Of a stretch of DNA of 64,000 bases, positions 9,173 through 19,203 are shown piece by piece. Below the pieces are notes generated by a model, which saw nothing but the letters and a program-made list of their open reading frames with translations, did not search any database and had not been told where the DNA came from. Positions within the stretch are counted from its first letter, which is position 1. Each line of letters opens with the position of its first letter. Made by a program: the position numbers and the translations under genes. Source of the DNA: Phytomonas francai (taxonomy: Eukaryota > Euglenozoa > Kinetoplastea > Trypanosomatida > Trypanosomatidae); contig MJCC01000002.1 of assembly GCA_001766655.1 (NCBI GenBank), positions 405,050-469,049 on the forward strand, read 5' to 3'.

Positions 9173-9556
9173 GATATACACAAACGCGGTAAGTTTTATC
9201 TGCACCCGTGAAATAACGTATAAGAAGTGTAAAATTAAAAATAAGGGAAAACACAATGGGGTATTCAAATACATTTCAGCCCTAGCCACTCCGTCTCATA
9301 CTATATCCATTTGAATATCTTAAGATCGAAACATAAAAAGAAGTGTGTAGCTTATGTTGTTAACATTGATATTAGATTACTCTGGTACTCTTTCGTGTTG
9401 TGATGAAACGGTCAACATTACGAAGGCTCGCACAAAAATGGAAAAAAACGGAAAAGGGAGTCCTAAAGCGTATATAATATATCGCGGGACTCATACCACT
9501 GCAATGATTTCTGGTCCTGCGTGTTCTTCTATTGTCGAACCCTCCCCCTGGCTTAA
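9173..9556. other. Spacer with splice region
   Basis: The spacer holds the acceptor region of the lipase-like gene. A plus-strand frame (9354-9560) has an ATG but no family resemblance and opposes the array, so I do not call it. Confidence 0.5.
9200..9201 (-). promoter_or_regulatory. Probable trans-splice acceptor AG for the lipase-like gene
   Basis: The minus strand has a T/C-rich tract over about 9205-9255 ending GGGTGCAG, 28 nt upstream of the ATG at 9172. It decides the start: the upstream in-frame ATG at 9274 would be removed by splicing. Confidence 0.5.
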
Positions 9557-9886
9557 TTAAGAAACATTCTTAGTGTTACGCGCCTTCTTCAGGCTACCGT
9601 GAATCGCTACTCCTTTTGTAGTTCCACCGAATTTCTCATGAAGATCTTCAAAATCTTCTAAACGAAACTCTGAACTGGGATGCTTAGATTCATAGTGTAA
9701 ACCCATGGACTTGAGGTCAGGCGCCTGAAGCATGCATATCTTGCAAATAAACTTAGAATGGCCCGCTTCGCCACCCTTCCGATCCTTTAACCCATACGAT
9801 CCGCCACCCATGTTTGTGTTTGCCAATTGCTCCTTGCGACGCGTTTCGGCTGCAGTATGTTTCGTCGGCTTCGCTTTACCTCCCAT
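9557..9886 (-). CDS. Small C2H2 zinc-finger protein of the 4F5/ZNF706 type
   Basis: The product has 109 residues. The N terminus is Gly/Lys-rich (MGGKAKPTKHTAAETRRKEQ), like the basic 4F5 segment. It is followed by one compact zinc finger with C48-x2-C51 and H64-x4-H69, the last His in K-H-P as in the ZNF706 and plant At2g23090 group. The C-terminal 35 residues (E-D-F-E-D-L-H-E-K-F-G-G then basic) resemble the tail of small eukaryotic zinc-binding proteins of unknown role. No signal or membrane segment is present. Function in trypanosomatids is not known to me; RNA or ribosome association would be a guess. Confidence 0.75.
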   Translation of the reverse strand: MGGKAKPTKHTAAETRRKEQLANTNMGGGSYGLKDRKGGEAGHSKFICKICMLQAPDLKSMGLHYESKHPSSEFRLEDFEDLHEKFGGTTKGVAIHGSLKKARNTKNVS

Positions 9887-10238
9887 TGCAATTATACTTC
9901 GTGCTACCCGTCTCTATCTTACCTATATGGTAGTGGTAATAACGCTTGATGAGGCAATAAACGAACACAAAAGAGAATATCACACACACACACATACATC
10001 TTCCAAGACTAATATGCGGAAGAAACGAACTACTAGTGAGAAAGGTAACATTTTTTTTAAAGCGAAAATGTGACTTATTTGAAAAACTTAAGCAAACAAG
10101 AAAATACACTCATAAATATTTTAGTCACGGTGCCCATGTGTAAGACTAATGAAACTCCCTTACCCCCCCCCCCTCCCCCCACTACCCTCTAGACAAAAAA
10201 AAAGAAGGCAAAGACAAACACTGAACTAAGGCGTAACA
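9887..10238. other. Spacer with CA repeat and C runs
   Basis: The spacer contains a short CA repeat near 9981-9994 and the C-rich tract 10163-10180 (C11, T, C6), followed by an A9 run. No gene seen. Confidence 0.6.
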
Positions 10239-12953
10239 CTAGTTACTTTGGTAAAGTCGCCACAAATCTCTTTTAGATGCCAGCAAATAGCAAGCATTTC
10301 TCTCCATCATGTCACAGGGGCCGCCTGTGCGGAGGATAGCCAAAGTCACATCATCGAACAGTCGTGTGGATGTCAAACCAGTGCACAATCCACGAGCATG
10401 ATGTTTAAGGAACCGCGCAAACGGCAGCGTAGATGATTCACTTTCATGAATGACGGATTCAAGTGTCGCTTCATCAATCAACACAGCATCGATATTTCCT
10501 TTATTATTGCCTCCATTTCGACTGGAGTTGCGTAGAAATTGATGCCTCTGCTGTCTTATTTTTTTGACGAACTGTCGCCGCCACCAGGCCTGTGGAAAGT
10601 GAGCGCAGACTTTACCCCACCTCCTGCGTAAACTTTTTTCGGTCCTAGGCACGATCATGTCCGGGGCTTCATCTAGCCCTCGGGCATCTTTCAGATCCCC
10701 AGTTCGCTGCAACTGCAAGAGTTGGGCAACTTCCCATGCGATATACAGAATTTCCTCCTCAGATATCTTGTCCACACGCGTCACCACCCAGATAAGGGCA
10801 AGACCAGCCCACTGTGCCCGCTTTTCCAATTTCAAAAGGTTCCTATAACGATTAAGGAAAAAGCGGTAGATAACCAGAAAGTGCGGATGCTCGCTCTCTT
10901 GCATAACAAGCAACAGCTGATCGAGGTTCCGTATCGAGAAAACACTACGAGGGTTCGTTTCGAGGTACTCGGTACGTCCATCCAGCATGCTATCAATACC
11001 AAAGGATCGACAATCGTCATCAACGGTGGAAACTCCCGTCGAGCCTAAAGCCAAATCTGCCCCGCCATCCCCCCCGTTAAAACTTACCGCAGATGATGTG
11101 GCCTGCAGCACGATCTTCGAAATATCCTGCCATTGCGTGCTGCCCCTACAGTAAAGCAGTCGGAGGTGGAGAAGCTCCTCCTCAGTGAGCTGGACAAGTT
11201 GATTCTCCTGTAGGGAATGCAGAACTTGGTCAAAATTGGGGATACCCGCCCTCGCATTCGCGCACAGACAGGAGTACAACTCAACTGAGGTAGGGGGAAC
11301 AGGCTGCTTTTCACTGAGAAGGTGGCCGAGGCACCATCGCGATAATGATATGTTTCGTTCAGCCGCCGCGAGGCGGGCGATCGTGTTGCATACCGAGATG
11401 CTTGGCACATATCTTGGGAATTGGCTCGTCAGCCGCTGCATCCAGAGGACGGCCCGTCGCGTCTGTCGTGAGAATACAAAGTAGCGAACCATGCTCCCGA
11501 TAAGCGCGTCTTCATAGTAATCGAGCGTTTCTGCAGTGTTGAGCAGGACAGATGTGTCGTGCTCCGCCGAGTGTAACCTCGCCCGGCGCCGCCAAAAGAG
11601 GTCTACATAGAGGGAATACACCTCAGCCATATCATGCCGCCTCGCGTAGGCCGCGCTGCGGATGAGCTCGTGCAAGCAGTGAGGCGTAAGCCACAACGGC
11701 AAGGAGTTTCGCGCCTTGTTAGAAATGCTGCCGTTGTGATCTGTCGGCGGCTGCTCCCTCTGCGCATCCGTAGTCCGGGAGCACCAGTGGCGAAACACGT
11801 GATGGTACACGGCGGCCTGACCCTCCACAGCGTCCTTGTTATAGAAAGCAAGGCGCACCGACGCGACGAGAAACTCAGCCCTATTCTCCTCAACGACTCC
11901 TAAAACAGCTGCAACTCGTGTTGAGAGGGCTGTGAGCGGGGTGTGGAATCTCTGAGCCGGACCGACTTTCGTGGTAATGGAAAGGTCGCCCATCTCCCCC
12001 TCTTCTGTGGAAACAACAGAGGTATTGTGTTTTGGAGCAAACTGGTGATCCCGCAAAAGCAGAACCAAACACCAGTACAACCGTAGCGCCGGAACAACAG
12101 CAGATGCGGCGACCTCGAGCGGCTTTCGAACCGATGCGCAATCAATGGAGGCCATTTGTTCAACGACTCCTGTGCACAGGCTCAGAGTTTCCAGATCCAT
12201 CGTCGCCGCCGCCGCTTCCAGGACGACTTCTGACATGAGTACAGCCTCAGGAATGGGTGGGCGATTCTCTCCTTTACCACCCCCACGGAAAGCATCTCGG
12301 ACTACAGATGCATACAGCTCGCAGCATCTCTTTGGGAAGCCGAAGTGGTAGGCTACACGGAACGAATCGAGTATGCAGTGGTTCTTCTGTGGATGATCTG
12401 ACTGAATTATGCAGTCCAATATGTTCCGTATTTCACCGAGTTCGTCCGCACTAAGAGACGGAACCGTCGAAAGGAAGGATTTCAGAGCGCGGTTCCCAAG
12501 AAGCGAGGCATAAAACGCAAGACGAATCTTGGCTTTGCTAAATTGCATTATTTCATTGTCACCATTGTCGCCTTCCGTACTCAATGTGGCTCTGAGCCTG
12601 TCATCAAGCCCAGTGAACGAACCCCTATCCCTGCCTATGTCAAGCCCCAGATACGGTGTATCGCTAATTCCAGGTGAAGAGGATTTGGACAAGTAAGCGG
12701 TGCTCGCTTCTTCTTCCACAATATCTTCGATCGCAATGGTAGATGAAGAGGATAAATTTTCCGGAGAAGCGGCGTTTCGTTTACTGTCATGTGGGTTCTT
12801 GATGATTCTCGCCGATGATTTTGTCGTATGCGCACTCAAAGTGTAAAGAGTTGCGTGCCTCGCCAGGAGATGTGGCATCCCAAGCAGAGCAAAGCGCCGA
12901 AAGTCGGGCGCGTACATGTATTTTCTACGATAAAACGAAAAAAAACGCAGCAT
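10239..12953 (-). CDS. Large protein of unknown function, probable mitochondrial targeting
   Basis: The product has 904 residues from the ATG at 12953; the longer frame begins with GTG and is not used. The N terminus MLRFFSFYRRKYMYAPDF is basic, aromatic and free of acidic residues, typical of a trypanosomatid mitochondrial presequence. The body is helix-rich with short repeats of Leu/Ala/Arg helices, which could hide degenerate PPR or other helical-hairpin repeats, but I see no clear consensus. A strongly basic patch lies near residues 775-815. I do not recognise the family. Given the many lineage-specific mitoribosome and RNA-editing proteins in this group, such a role is a fair guess and no more. 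Confidence 0.65.
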   Translation of the reverse strand: MLRFFSFYRRKYMYAPDFRRFALLGMPHLLARHATLYTLSAHTTKSSARIIKNPHDSKRNAASPENLSSSSTIAIEDIVEEEASTAYLSKSSSPGISDTPYLGLDIGRDRGSFTGLDDRLRATLSTEGDNGDNEIMQFSKAKIRLAFYASLLGNRALKSFLSTVPSLSADELGEIRNILDCIIQSDHPQKNHCILDSFRVAYHFGFPKRCCELYASVVRDAFRGGGKGENRPPIPEAVLMSEVVLEAAAATMDLETLSLCTGVVEQMASIDCASVRKPLEVAASAVVPALRLYWCLVLLLRDHQFAPKHNTSVVSTEEGEMGDLSITTKVGPAQRFHTPLTALSTRVAAVLGVVEENRAEFLVASVRLAFYNKDAVEGQAAVYHHVFRHWCSRTTDAQREQPPTDHNGSISNKARNSLPLWLTPHCLHELIRSAAYARRHDMAEVYSLYVDLFWRRRARLHSAEHDTSVLLNTAETLDYYEDALIGSMVRYFVFSRQTRRAVLWMQRLTSQFPRYVPSISVCNTIARLAAAERNISLSRWCLGHLLSEKQPVPPTSVELYSCLCANARAGIPNFDQVLHSLQENQLVQLTEEELLHLRLLYCRGSTQWQDISKIVLQATSSAVSFNGGDGGADLALGSTGVSTVDDDCRSFGIDSMLDGRTEYLETNPRSVFSIRNLDQLLLVMQESEHPHFLVIYRFFLNRYRNLLKLEKRAQWAGLALIWVVTRVDKISEEEILYIAWEVAQLLQLQRTGDLKDARGLDEAPDMIVPRTEKSLRRRWGKVCAHFPQAWWRRQFVKKIRQQRHQFLRNSSRNGGNNKGNIDAVLIDEATLESVIHESESSTLPFARFLKHHARGLCTGLTSTRLFDDVTLAILRTGGPCDMMERNACYLLASKRDLWRLYQSN

Positions 12954-13269
12954 TTTATTTGCTATCACTTCCTTCCCTCATCAGACCAATTTTAAAAAAA
13001 GCCATTTTTAAAAAATGATGAAGAATCGATACAACGGAAAAGGTGCGATATATATAATGTATTATCTGGTAAGCAAAGTATAATTTCTAGTAGCGAACAA
13101 CATTTTCCAGAGACCGCACCGAAACAAATTCTTATCTCTTTTAAATCGGTGTCATTGCTTCATTTTATCCTTCCTGTCTCCTGAGTGCAGACTTGAGGTT
13201 CCAACACTCTACAATATGCAGTATGGTGAGCCACCACTACTATTAGAGAACAGTATGAGCTTTCTTTCT
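12954..13269. other. Spacer, nothing recognised
   Basis: AT-rich DNA of 316 bases with T and A runs on the minus strand that could serve as the pyrimidine tract for the gene at 10239-12953. No gene seen. Confidence 0.55.
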
Positions 13270-14826
13270 TCATTCACACCTTCGACGCTTCTTGACAATA
13301 AGGTTAGCATATTGTTTTTTAGTCTTTGCCACATCCGGCTCTCTGAGTACATTCACTACATAGTCTTTGAGCTCCTGCAGCTTAAAGTGACGAACCAGCT
13401 GCGTACTGCTCAGAGACGGATCTTCAATCCGCAACTCCCCCTCTTGAGTACATTCCGAAGCTGCACTCGGCACAATTTTATTTTCGCAGTCTTGGAGAAT
13501 ATCATCCAAAGCACCACCTATGTCTTCACCTAACGATTGCTGCCCAGTGTGCGAAAGGGAGTGCAGTTCCATGAGTATACGCACGTAGGACGACTTATTA
13601 TTTGCGGCTTCAGCCTTCTTCAGCAGTCCAAACGGAACAGGATGCTGAAGGTCGTTCTCCAACGCGTTAAGCTTGGATGGTGGGCCGCGGCAGATCCCTG
13701 CCAGTTTCTTAACAATGGCTCGTAATTCGGCTGCGGTGTAATGATGCTCAAGCTCGAATTCGGTGATGCTGAGGTCCTGCCAAGGTTTGCGTATCTTCAC
13801 TAAAATTTCGTGTGGCACAAGAGATGGCTTGTCTCGCATGATTTGCTCGAGGTTGTTTTCGCTAAGGTAGACCTCGCCATCATCTGGATCCCATCCACAC
13901 AGACTACTCTTATCAGCTTGACTAATGGACTCATTGCACATATTCTTTGACACGTTTCCTTCATCAAAGCACATGTCGTTCTTGCTATCCTCCGAAGCTA
14001 TCTTCTCGGTATCCACGTCCACTGACTCGTGGTTTTTTAAATACGAAAGAATTAGCCAATCTAACGGAATCTCGTCAACATGTGCACCTGTCAGCGGCAC
14101 CGGGAAAACAACATCCACGACAAAGTCCACAAATGCCACGGGAACTTGGTCCCTCTTCTCCCTTATATACGCCACAATTGAGGGTTCCACACCACATGCC
14201 AATATCATGGCATCGTTTTCTGTCGCCGGCCGCTGCAGAATCCATCGATCCAAAGCGTCAATGAGGAACTGTTCAACCAGCGGGTAGGGTGTCGAAGAGA
14301 CAGGGTCTGAACAACGGAGCAGACTAAAAGCTTCCTTTAGACGAAAAAGCAGCGGAAGAGGAAATCCGCTTTCAAACACGTCAATAAAATCACTGAAGGA
14401 CTTTGGCTGTAGTAATTTTGTACTCCACTCTGTGTGAGGAGGGAGGCGTGAAAACGCTTCTGACATGTCAGACGCATGTATCATGCCGTTAGAATCAGCC
14501 CCTTCTCCAGGTTTTGCTCTTGCTTCATCAACACGAGTATTGTTTGCTGGAAGCTCAATATCTCCCCTCCCCATCACTTGAAAAAAGGGCATTTGCTCTT
14601 CAAGATCTTCAAAGAAAGTCCGAACGTTCTCACGCAACGCATGCAGTCCCATTACAAGGATACAATGGATAGGTGTCCCCGAGGCAAAGATCCTTTCTGG
14701 GTGCACAAAGTTGCCATTTAGGTCCACTTCATCAGCTAGATTAAACAACTGCACACCAGTATTATCCAGGAACGCAATGACACGAAATAAAGGATCATGC
14801 TCCCATGTATGTGCCAATGGTTTCAT
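13270..14826 (-). CDS. Conserved-looking protein of unknown function
   Basis: The product has 518 residues and starts MKPLAHTWEHDPLF. It looks globular at the N terminus (1-90) and in 140-260. An acidic, Ser-rich linker spans about 265-330, and a helical part covers 340-410. The C-terminal tail is basic (L-I-V-K-K-R-R-R-C-E) and could act as a nuclear localisation signal. The segment H-Y-T-A-A-E-L-R-A-I-V-K-K-L-A is weakly SAP-like, not enough for a call. No transmembrane segment or catalytic motif is visible. Confidence 0.65.
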   Translation of the reverse strand: MKPLAHTWEHDPLFRVIAFLDNTGVQLFNLADEVDLNGNFVHPERIFASGTPIHCILVMGLHALRENVRTFFEDLEEQMPFFQVMGRGDIELPANNTRVDEARAKPGEGADSNGMIHASDMSEAFSRLPPHTEWSTKLLQPKSFSDFIDVFESGFPLPLLFRLKEAFSLLRCSDPVSSTPYPLVEQFLIDALDRWILQRPATENDAMILACGVEPSIVAYIREKRDQVPVAFVDFVVDVVFPVPLTGAHVDEIPLDWLILSYLKNHESVDVDTEKIASEDSKNDMCFDEGNVSKNMCNESISQADKSSLCGWDPDDGEVYLSENNLEQIMRDKPSLVPHEILVKIRKPWQDLSITEFELEHHYTAAELRAIVKKLAGICRGPPSKLNALENDLQHPVPFGLLKKAEAANNKSSYVRILMELHSLSHTGQQSLGEDIGGALDDILQDCENKIVPSAASECTQEGELRIEDPSLSSTQLVRHFKLQELKDYVVNVLREPDVAKTKKQYANLIVKKRRRCE

Positions 14827-15327
14827 CTTATTTGACTCTAGCCTTCATGTTGTTATGTTGATAATTATCGAGACAGTATAAGAAATAAAAAAAGATTATC
14901 ATAAGCTCAATGAGTGAATACATTTATATTATATTTGTCTTGGAATCACCGTGTTCCCCCACCCCCCCTGTATAGTAAAGCTGTATAAAATAAAAATGTG
15001 TTAAACTCATTTCATTTACCCTTGCATTTATGTTCAGTGTAAAACGTGAATCAAGCAATCTAACTAAAATTGTACACGTGATGACAGATACGCACTAAAG
15101 ATGAAAATCTAGAAGAATATTCATAAAAGAATACTAAGCAATAGGAAGCTATATAGGATATGTAAAAATCTTCCAAAGTAGGGTTCCCTTTATATTTGAC
15201 ATTAAGAAGTGGCGTCATTCATCCATGTGTAGTTTTAGGTTTAAGCTGCCTCTCCGCCCTCGCACACGGGCAAATAGACAACGCAAACACATAATACACA
15301 ATACCCCCTTTCCCCCTATTATTTTCT
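14827..15327. other. Spacer, nothing recognised
   Basis: About 500 AT-rich bases with two C-rich patches near 14955-14969 and 15303-15317. No gene, RNA or repeat recognised. Confidence 0.55.
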
Positions 15328-16344
15328 CTATTCCCGGTATGGCCGCCTGCGTAGATTAATTGACACCAGCTTAAAACTCAATTCTGGTATCTCGGCGCTC
15401 ATGCAATCACCTCCCTCTACCTCATTTTCCTGAATCAGATGGTCAAGCGACAAGACATCATTCAAAAAGACAACACGCCGTTTTTTTACAACAGTATCGT
15501 TTTTCCCCTGATGATAATGTGGATACTTTGATTTATTCGAAGCCTCACACGCGCTGCGCGGCGACGCCAAGTTGATATCGTTACGCAAAGAAAATGTTTT
15601 GTATTGACATTTCAGTGCAGTGGGTGCCAAAATTCGTCCCGTCGTCTGGTCAACTAACACCGTATTGCCCTGTCCCGACAGTTGTGTTAGATCAATAAAC
15701 CACATACGTCGTGGCTTCCACCCTGTCTCTGAAGCAACGCCACTTTGTGTACCCCCATGCATACCTGTGCAGTTTACCACTTCATTCCGCTTTACTACAG
15801 GCAAGAGGGGGGACAACACTTGAAACGTGTGGGACGTTGTAGGTCGATTTGGAATTCGGCTACTCTGGTGTACCCTCCTGAACTTCGTCGAGAATACGTC
15901 GCCTTTTGACGACCTCGGTTGACCTGGAGACACCCTCTCAGAAATAGTACACGTTAAAATCGGAATCTTAAGTGTGATAGGTGATGTAGAAGATCTTAGT
16001 GCAATTTCCTCACCAAAGGAATGTTGCACAGGCGCTGTAACTTCGATAGAGGCACAGAGATCTTGTGTAGATCCCTCATCTGCTACGCAATTGGACGCTC
16101 TTACCTTAACGATACGGACGCCTAATGGAAGTTTACCCCAGCTTACGCGATGCGGTGAGGAGTTATCGGTAGAACATGCGATGTGCACGTTCTTCTGAAT
16201 ATAGGTCTCGCCTTCATTATGCATAAGGGGAGTACTCTTTATAGAAAGTACTCGGCTCTCCGGGTGGATTGTACCTGCAAGTGAGTGATGGCGTGTGTGC
16301 GCGAGAAAGCTCCTTTTGAAAATGTCAATATCTTTAATCTCCAT
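15328..16344 (-). CDS. Protein of unknown function
   Basis: The product has 338 residues starting MEIKDIDIFKRSFLAH. It is rich in Ser, Thr, Arg and Val, with no coiled coil, signal peptide or membrane segment. The middle (120-200) looks disordered (Ser/Pro/Arg). The C terminus ends with alternating hydrophobic strands and R-R-R-P-Y-R-E. I recognise no domain. Coding status rests on the long open frame in the array orientation with an ATG start and AT-rich flanks. Confidence 0.6.
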   Translation of the reverse strand: MEIKDIDIFKRSFLAHTRHHSLAGTIHPESRVLSIKSTPLMHNEGETYIQKNVHIACSTDNSSPHRVSWGKLPLGVRIVKVRASNCVADEGSTQDLCASIEVTAPVQHSFGEEIALRSSTSPITLKIPILTCTISERVSPGQPRSSKGDVFSTKFRRVHQSSRIPNRPTTSHTFQVLSPLLPVVKRNEVVNCTGMHGGTQSGVASETGWKPRRMWFIDLTQLSGQGNTVLVDQTTGRILAPTALKCQYKTFSLRNDINLASPRSACEASNKSKYPHYHQGKNDTVVKKRRVVFLNDVLSLDHLIQENEVEGGDCMSAEIPELSFKLVSINLRRRPYRE

Positions 16345-16629
16345 TTTTTTACGACTTTACAGTTTTGGAATCTTGATAAAGTGACACGCATGAAAAATAA
16401 TGCATATTGGCAAACATAAGTACCTCCAGATTGTTAATTTACACAAAAAGATGCTCTTTTATTATTGTCCCCTTTTCCTTCTAGTAGGAAACTATCATAA
16501 TCTTTTCGACAATGCATAGTCCCAGAAGCTCCCCATTATCTTGCTGCACAAGAAATAAACACACCATTGTCTAATCATTCTAAGTATCGAATATAAGTAT
16601 AAATAACAAGTATACAAGAGAGAAACCTA

Positions 16630-18303
16630 TTACCGATGTTCCCGGCTCTCATAGGCCCAAAAACATAAGCAATCGATTAACATCCCTGTGAACAGACCCG
16701 CTTGTGGCGATGCAATAAACTCCTCACGTCTAATGCACAGGGGTTCAGAACTTGGGATCAGATCGAATGCTTCTTCTATTACCGACTCGATGGACGGCAT
16801 CTCCAACCTGGCAGCCACCAACTTGGCATGTGTTTCTTTGAAGAAGAAATTTGCTTTTAAAGGAGTTAGAACCCCTGTCCCGTCAAGATCTAGGATATCC
16901 CACCAAAAGACCGGTCGGCTACACTGTGGCAACATTTCCACAGCTACCACAAAATCCACAAACCTTCGATAATCCATATCCCGATTCGCGGTCATAGCGT
17001 TTGTCTCGAAATATCGATCAATAAAAAGCGAACTAAGTGGGCTAACATCCACGGGCAATCCATCGTCGATGATGGTTGGCAGCCCCTTCTTGTATAACTT
17101 GAGGCTGTCCGCATCGAGGGTGCCGACGTTGCGTGTGTCTAACAATAGGAATTTCGCGTACAATTGCTGTGTTGCTGTCGCACTAAACCAGCTATTGGGG
17201 CTGTCTTCAGCCTGCAGCTGCGCGGTCACCCACTCATCCATGACAGTACTTTGAAGTAGTGCACCGATGCGGATGAAGCCACGATTCCCCTGGTCGAGAT
17301 CCCAAAAGATACGGCGTGTGACCGTGCAGCAGTAAAAGGGTATATCAGTCTCAGGCATTCCTCGCAACGCCGTGATACGCGGCACCAAGTCCCTTACATA
17401 ACTCTCCATTTCGTCCTCTGAGAGCTTACCGTCGTTGTCGGTGTCCCATAGCAGAAACTCCGCCTCACACTTAGCCAAGGACACTTTTTTTGCGAAAATC
17501 TGGTAAATGACGGTAATGTCAACGCTCTTCGGGCACTGTGTGCTGCATGGGCAAGACAAAAACAAATCCAGGCTGAGGCATGGTGGATCGACGTACGGCG
17601 TGTAAAGCGTCTCGCCCAGCGTCCCATGGATTTTTGACTCCTGGCAAACGCTCTGCTCTTGGCTAGTGGAAATAACGTTACGAGAGGGGCCGGACGTGAA
17701 CAAGGGCGGTGGTGTGGATCTTGACTTGGACTCCAGGCCGCCATCTGAGGTGCTTCTGTCCGCCGAGACGGGTCGGGCGGGTGACCTTAGCTGGCTATTA
17801 GATCCCACGGAGTCTGTCGAATTGCACGTGTCGCCGCCGGGACGCGCGGGCGGGGGAAGGGCTACTAATATTGGTGTCGTCGTCACTGTGCTATTCTCTT
17901 CCTCCTCAGCATCGAAGCTCTCTTTCTCGAGCTCAGATAATAATTCCCTATACTCCTGTAACGTGATGTGCATACGGCCTCCCTTGTTCAGAAGTTTCCA
18001 CAGTCTCGCGTGCATTTCATCCAATTTTTCAATTTCCTTGAAACGGAGATTAAGCTCGAATAATTTACTCGTTCCACGTAATAGATGTATCACCTCCTCC
18101 GCTGCAGGATCACATCGACGGCGGTACAATGGCGGAATAAAGGTTGCCGCATTCTGCTGGTGGCACCGTTGAAGCTCATGGTCGATACGCTCGACCTCAC
18201 GGACGTAACTGTTCTGTAATATGGTTGCCATATCCCCCTCTTGTGCGGATCTGTATTCCTCTGCTTTTCGAAGAAATATATCCGTTGCTATTCTCAAGGT
18301 CAT
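16630..18303 (-). CDS. PP2A regulatory subunit B'' of the TON2/FASS/PPP2R3C type
   Basis: The product has 557 residues. From about residue 265 onward it follows the B'' subunit architecture of two EF-hand modules. A canonical calcium loop D-T-D-N-D-G-K-L-S-E-D-E is near 283, a second module D-L-D-Q-G-N-R-G-F is near 330, then W-F-S-A-T-A, D-M-D-Y-R-R-F-V-D-F-V, and D-L-D-G-T-G-V-L-T-P-L. The C-terminal signature M-L-I-D-C-L-C-F-W-A-Y-E-S-R-E matches the LIDxxxFWxYExRE ending of human PPP2R3C/G5PR and plant TON2. Such subunits target PP2A; TON2 organises cortical microtubules. Residues 140-230 are a Pro/Ser-rich linker. In trypanosomatids a role in the subpellicular microtubule array or basal body is a reasonable inference. 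Confidence 0.85.
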   Translation of the reverse strand: MTLRIATDIFLRKAEEYRSAQEGDMATILQNSYVREVERIDHELQRCHQQNAATFIPPLYRRRCDPAAEEVIHLLRGTSKLFELNLRFKEIEKLDEMHARLWKLLNKGGRMHITLQEYRELLSELEKESFDAEEEENSTVTTTPILVALPPPARPGGDTCNSTDSVGSNSQLRSPARPVSADRSTSDGGLESKSRSTPPPLFTSGPSRNVISTSQEQSVCQESKIHGTLGETLYTPYVDPPCLSLDLFLSCPCSTQCPKSVDITVIYQIFAKKVSLAKCEAEFLLWDTDNDGKLSEDEMESYVRDLVPRITALRGMPETDIPFYCCTVTRRIFWDLDQGNRGFIRIGALLQSTVMDEWVTAQLQAEDSPNSWFSATATQQLYAKFLLLDTRNVGTLDADSLKLYKKGLPTIIDDGLPVDVSPLSSLFIDRYFETNAMTANRDMDYRRFVDFVVAVEMLPQCSRPVFWWDILDLDGTGVLTPLKANFFFKETHAKLVAARLEMPSIESVIEEAFDLIPSSEPLCIRREEFIASPQAGLFTGMLIDCLCFWAYESREHR

Positions 18304-18723
18304 TGTATCCGATACAGTCGAAAAGCTAATAAAAGGAGCAGTTCAAAAACTTAAAAAAAAATAAACAAATAAAATTGAAAGCGGGAAGTAAGCAAGAAAA
18401 TAAAGTTCAATGAAAAGAAGATAAACGGAATTATGGTTTAAATAATAATAATAATAATAAAAGAACCCATATTCCCTTATTTTTATTCGTTTTCCCCTAA
18501 TGAGTACAGAAACATGCGAATGTACAGGGGCCTCTATAATAAAAATCATGGTGCTATATCTTTTCCGCGGAAGTTAAAGGGGACCTGTTCGCTTTTCCCC
18601 CTCTACAAGAAAAAAAGATACCGGGAATTATAGCAAAATCATGCCCTTTTGGAAGAGCGTCTGCTGACTGCTACAACTTCCCTCCCCATCTTATATATGA
18701 AAGGGTAATAGGCCGCTCATGGG
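18304..18723. other. Spacer with TAA repeat
   Basis: The 420-base spacer carries a short (TAA)n run near 18440-18460 and A-rich tracts that read as pyrimidine tracts on the minus strand. No gene seen. Confidence 0.55.
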
Positions 18724-19203
18724 TTATTTAAGCACGACCCACTTCACCGAAAGGTGGGTCTTGGCATACTCTTTGGTCTGAAGGTGAGTGAATATAGCAG
18801 AGTACCGATTTGCTTGATCGCTCATAAACATCCAAAGCGAAAGGGAAAGAATCGCGGAGAACCATAGGCGCCTGTTTTTATCACGCGCCTTATGCTCCAA
18901 GCGAATGCATCGCAGGTCGTAAATTTGTTGTTTTGCGGCCTCAACAGAGGCGCTGCTTTGCGCTAAACATGACCTTAAGTTGGACTTATAAATATAAAGT
19001 TCATCCTCGTAAGAGCGGTAATTCAAGGGCCCTGACGAGACACCACCACCACCTTGACTGTAAAGGTTTCTAGTTAAATCATTTGACGATGAAGACGAAA
19101 GGTGTGTCTCAGGATACACCTTCTTCATGAGGGAAGGAGCTGTGGCACATGACTCGTTCCATATACAGCTTCGTCCTAAGAGAGAGGCAGTGCACCTTTT
19201 CAT
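18724..19203 (-). CDS. Small protein with one membrane segment, probably mitochondrial
   Basis: The product has 159 residues from the ATG at 19203; the frame upstream begins only with TTG. The start MKRCTASLLGRSCIW resembles a mitochondrial presequence. Residues 37-75 are Ser/Gly-rich and flexible. A helix with charged residues follows (90-120). A hydrophobic segment near 116-132 (WFSAILSLSLWMFM) is long enough to cross a membrane. The tail is short and basic. I do not recognise it; a subunit of an inner-membrane complex would fit the shape. Confidence 0.55.
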   Translation of the reverse strand: MKRCTASLLGRSCIWNESCATAPSLMKKVYPETHLSSSSSNDLTRNLYSQGGGGVSSGPLNYRSYEDELYIYKSNLRSCLAQSSASVEAAKQQIYDLRCIRLEHKARDKNRRLWFSAILSLSLWMFMSDQANRYSAIFTHLQTKEYAKTHLSVKWVVLK

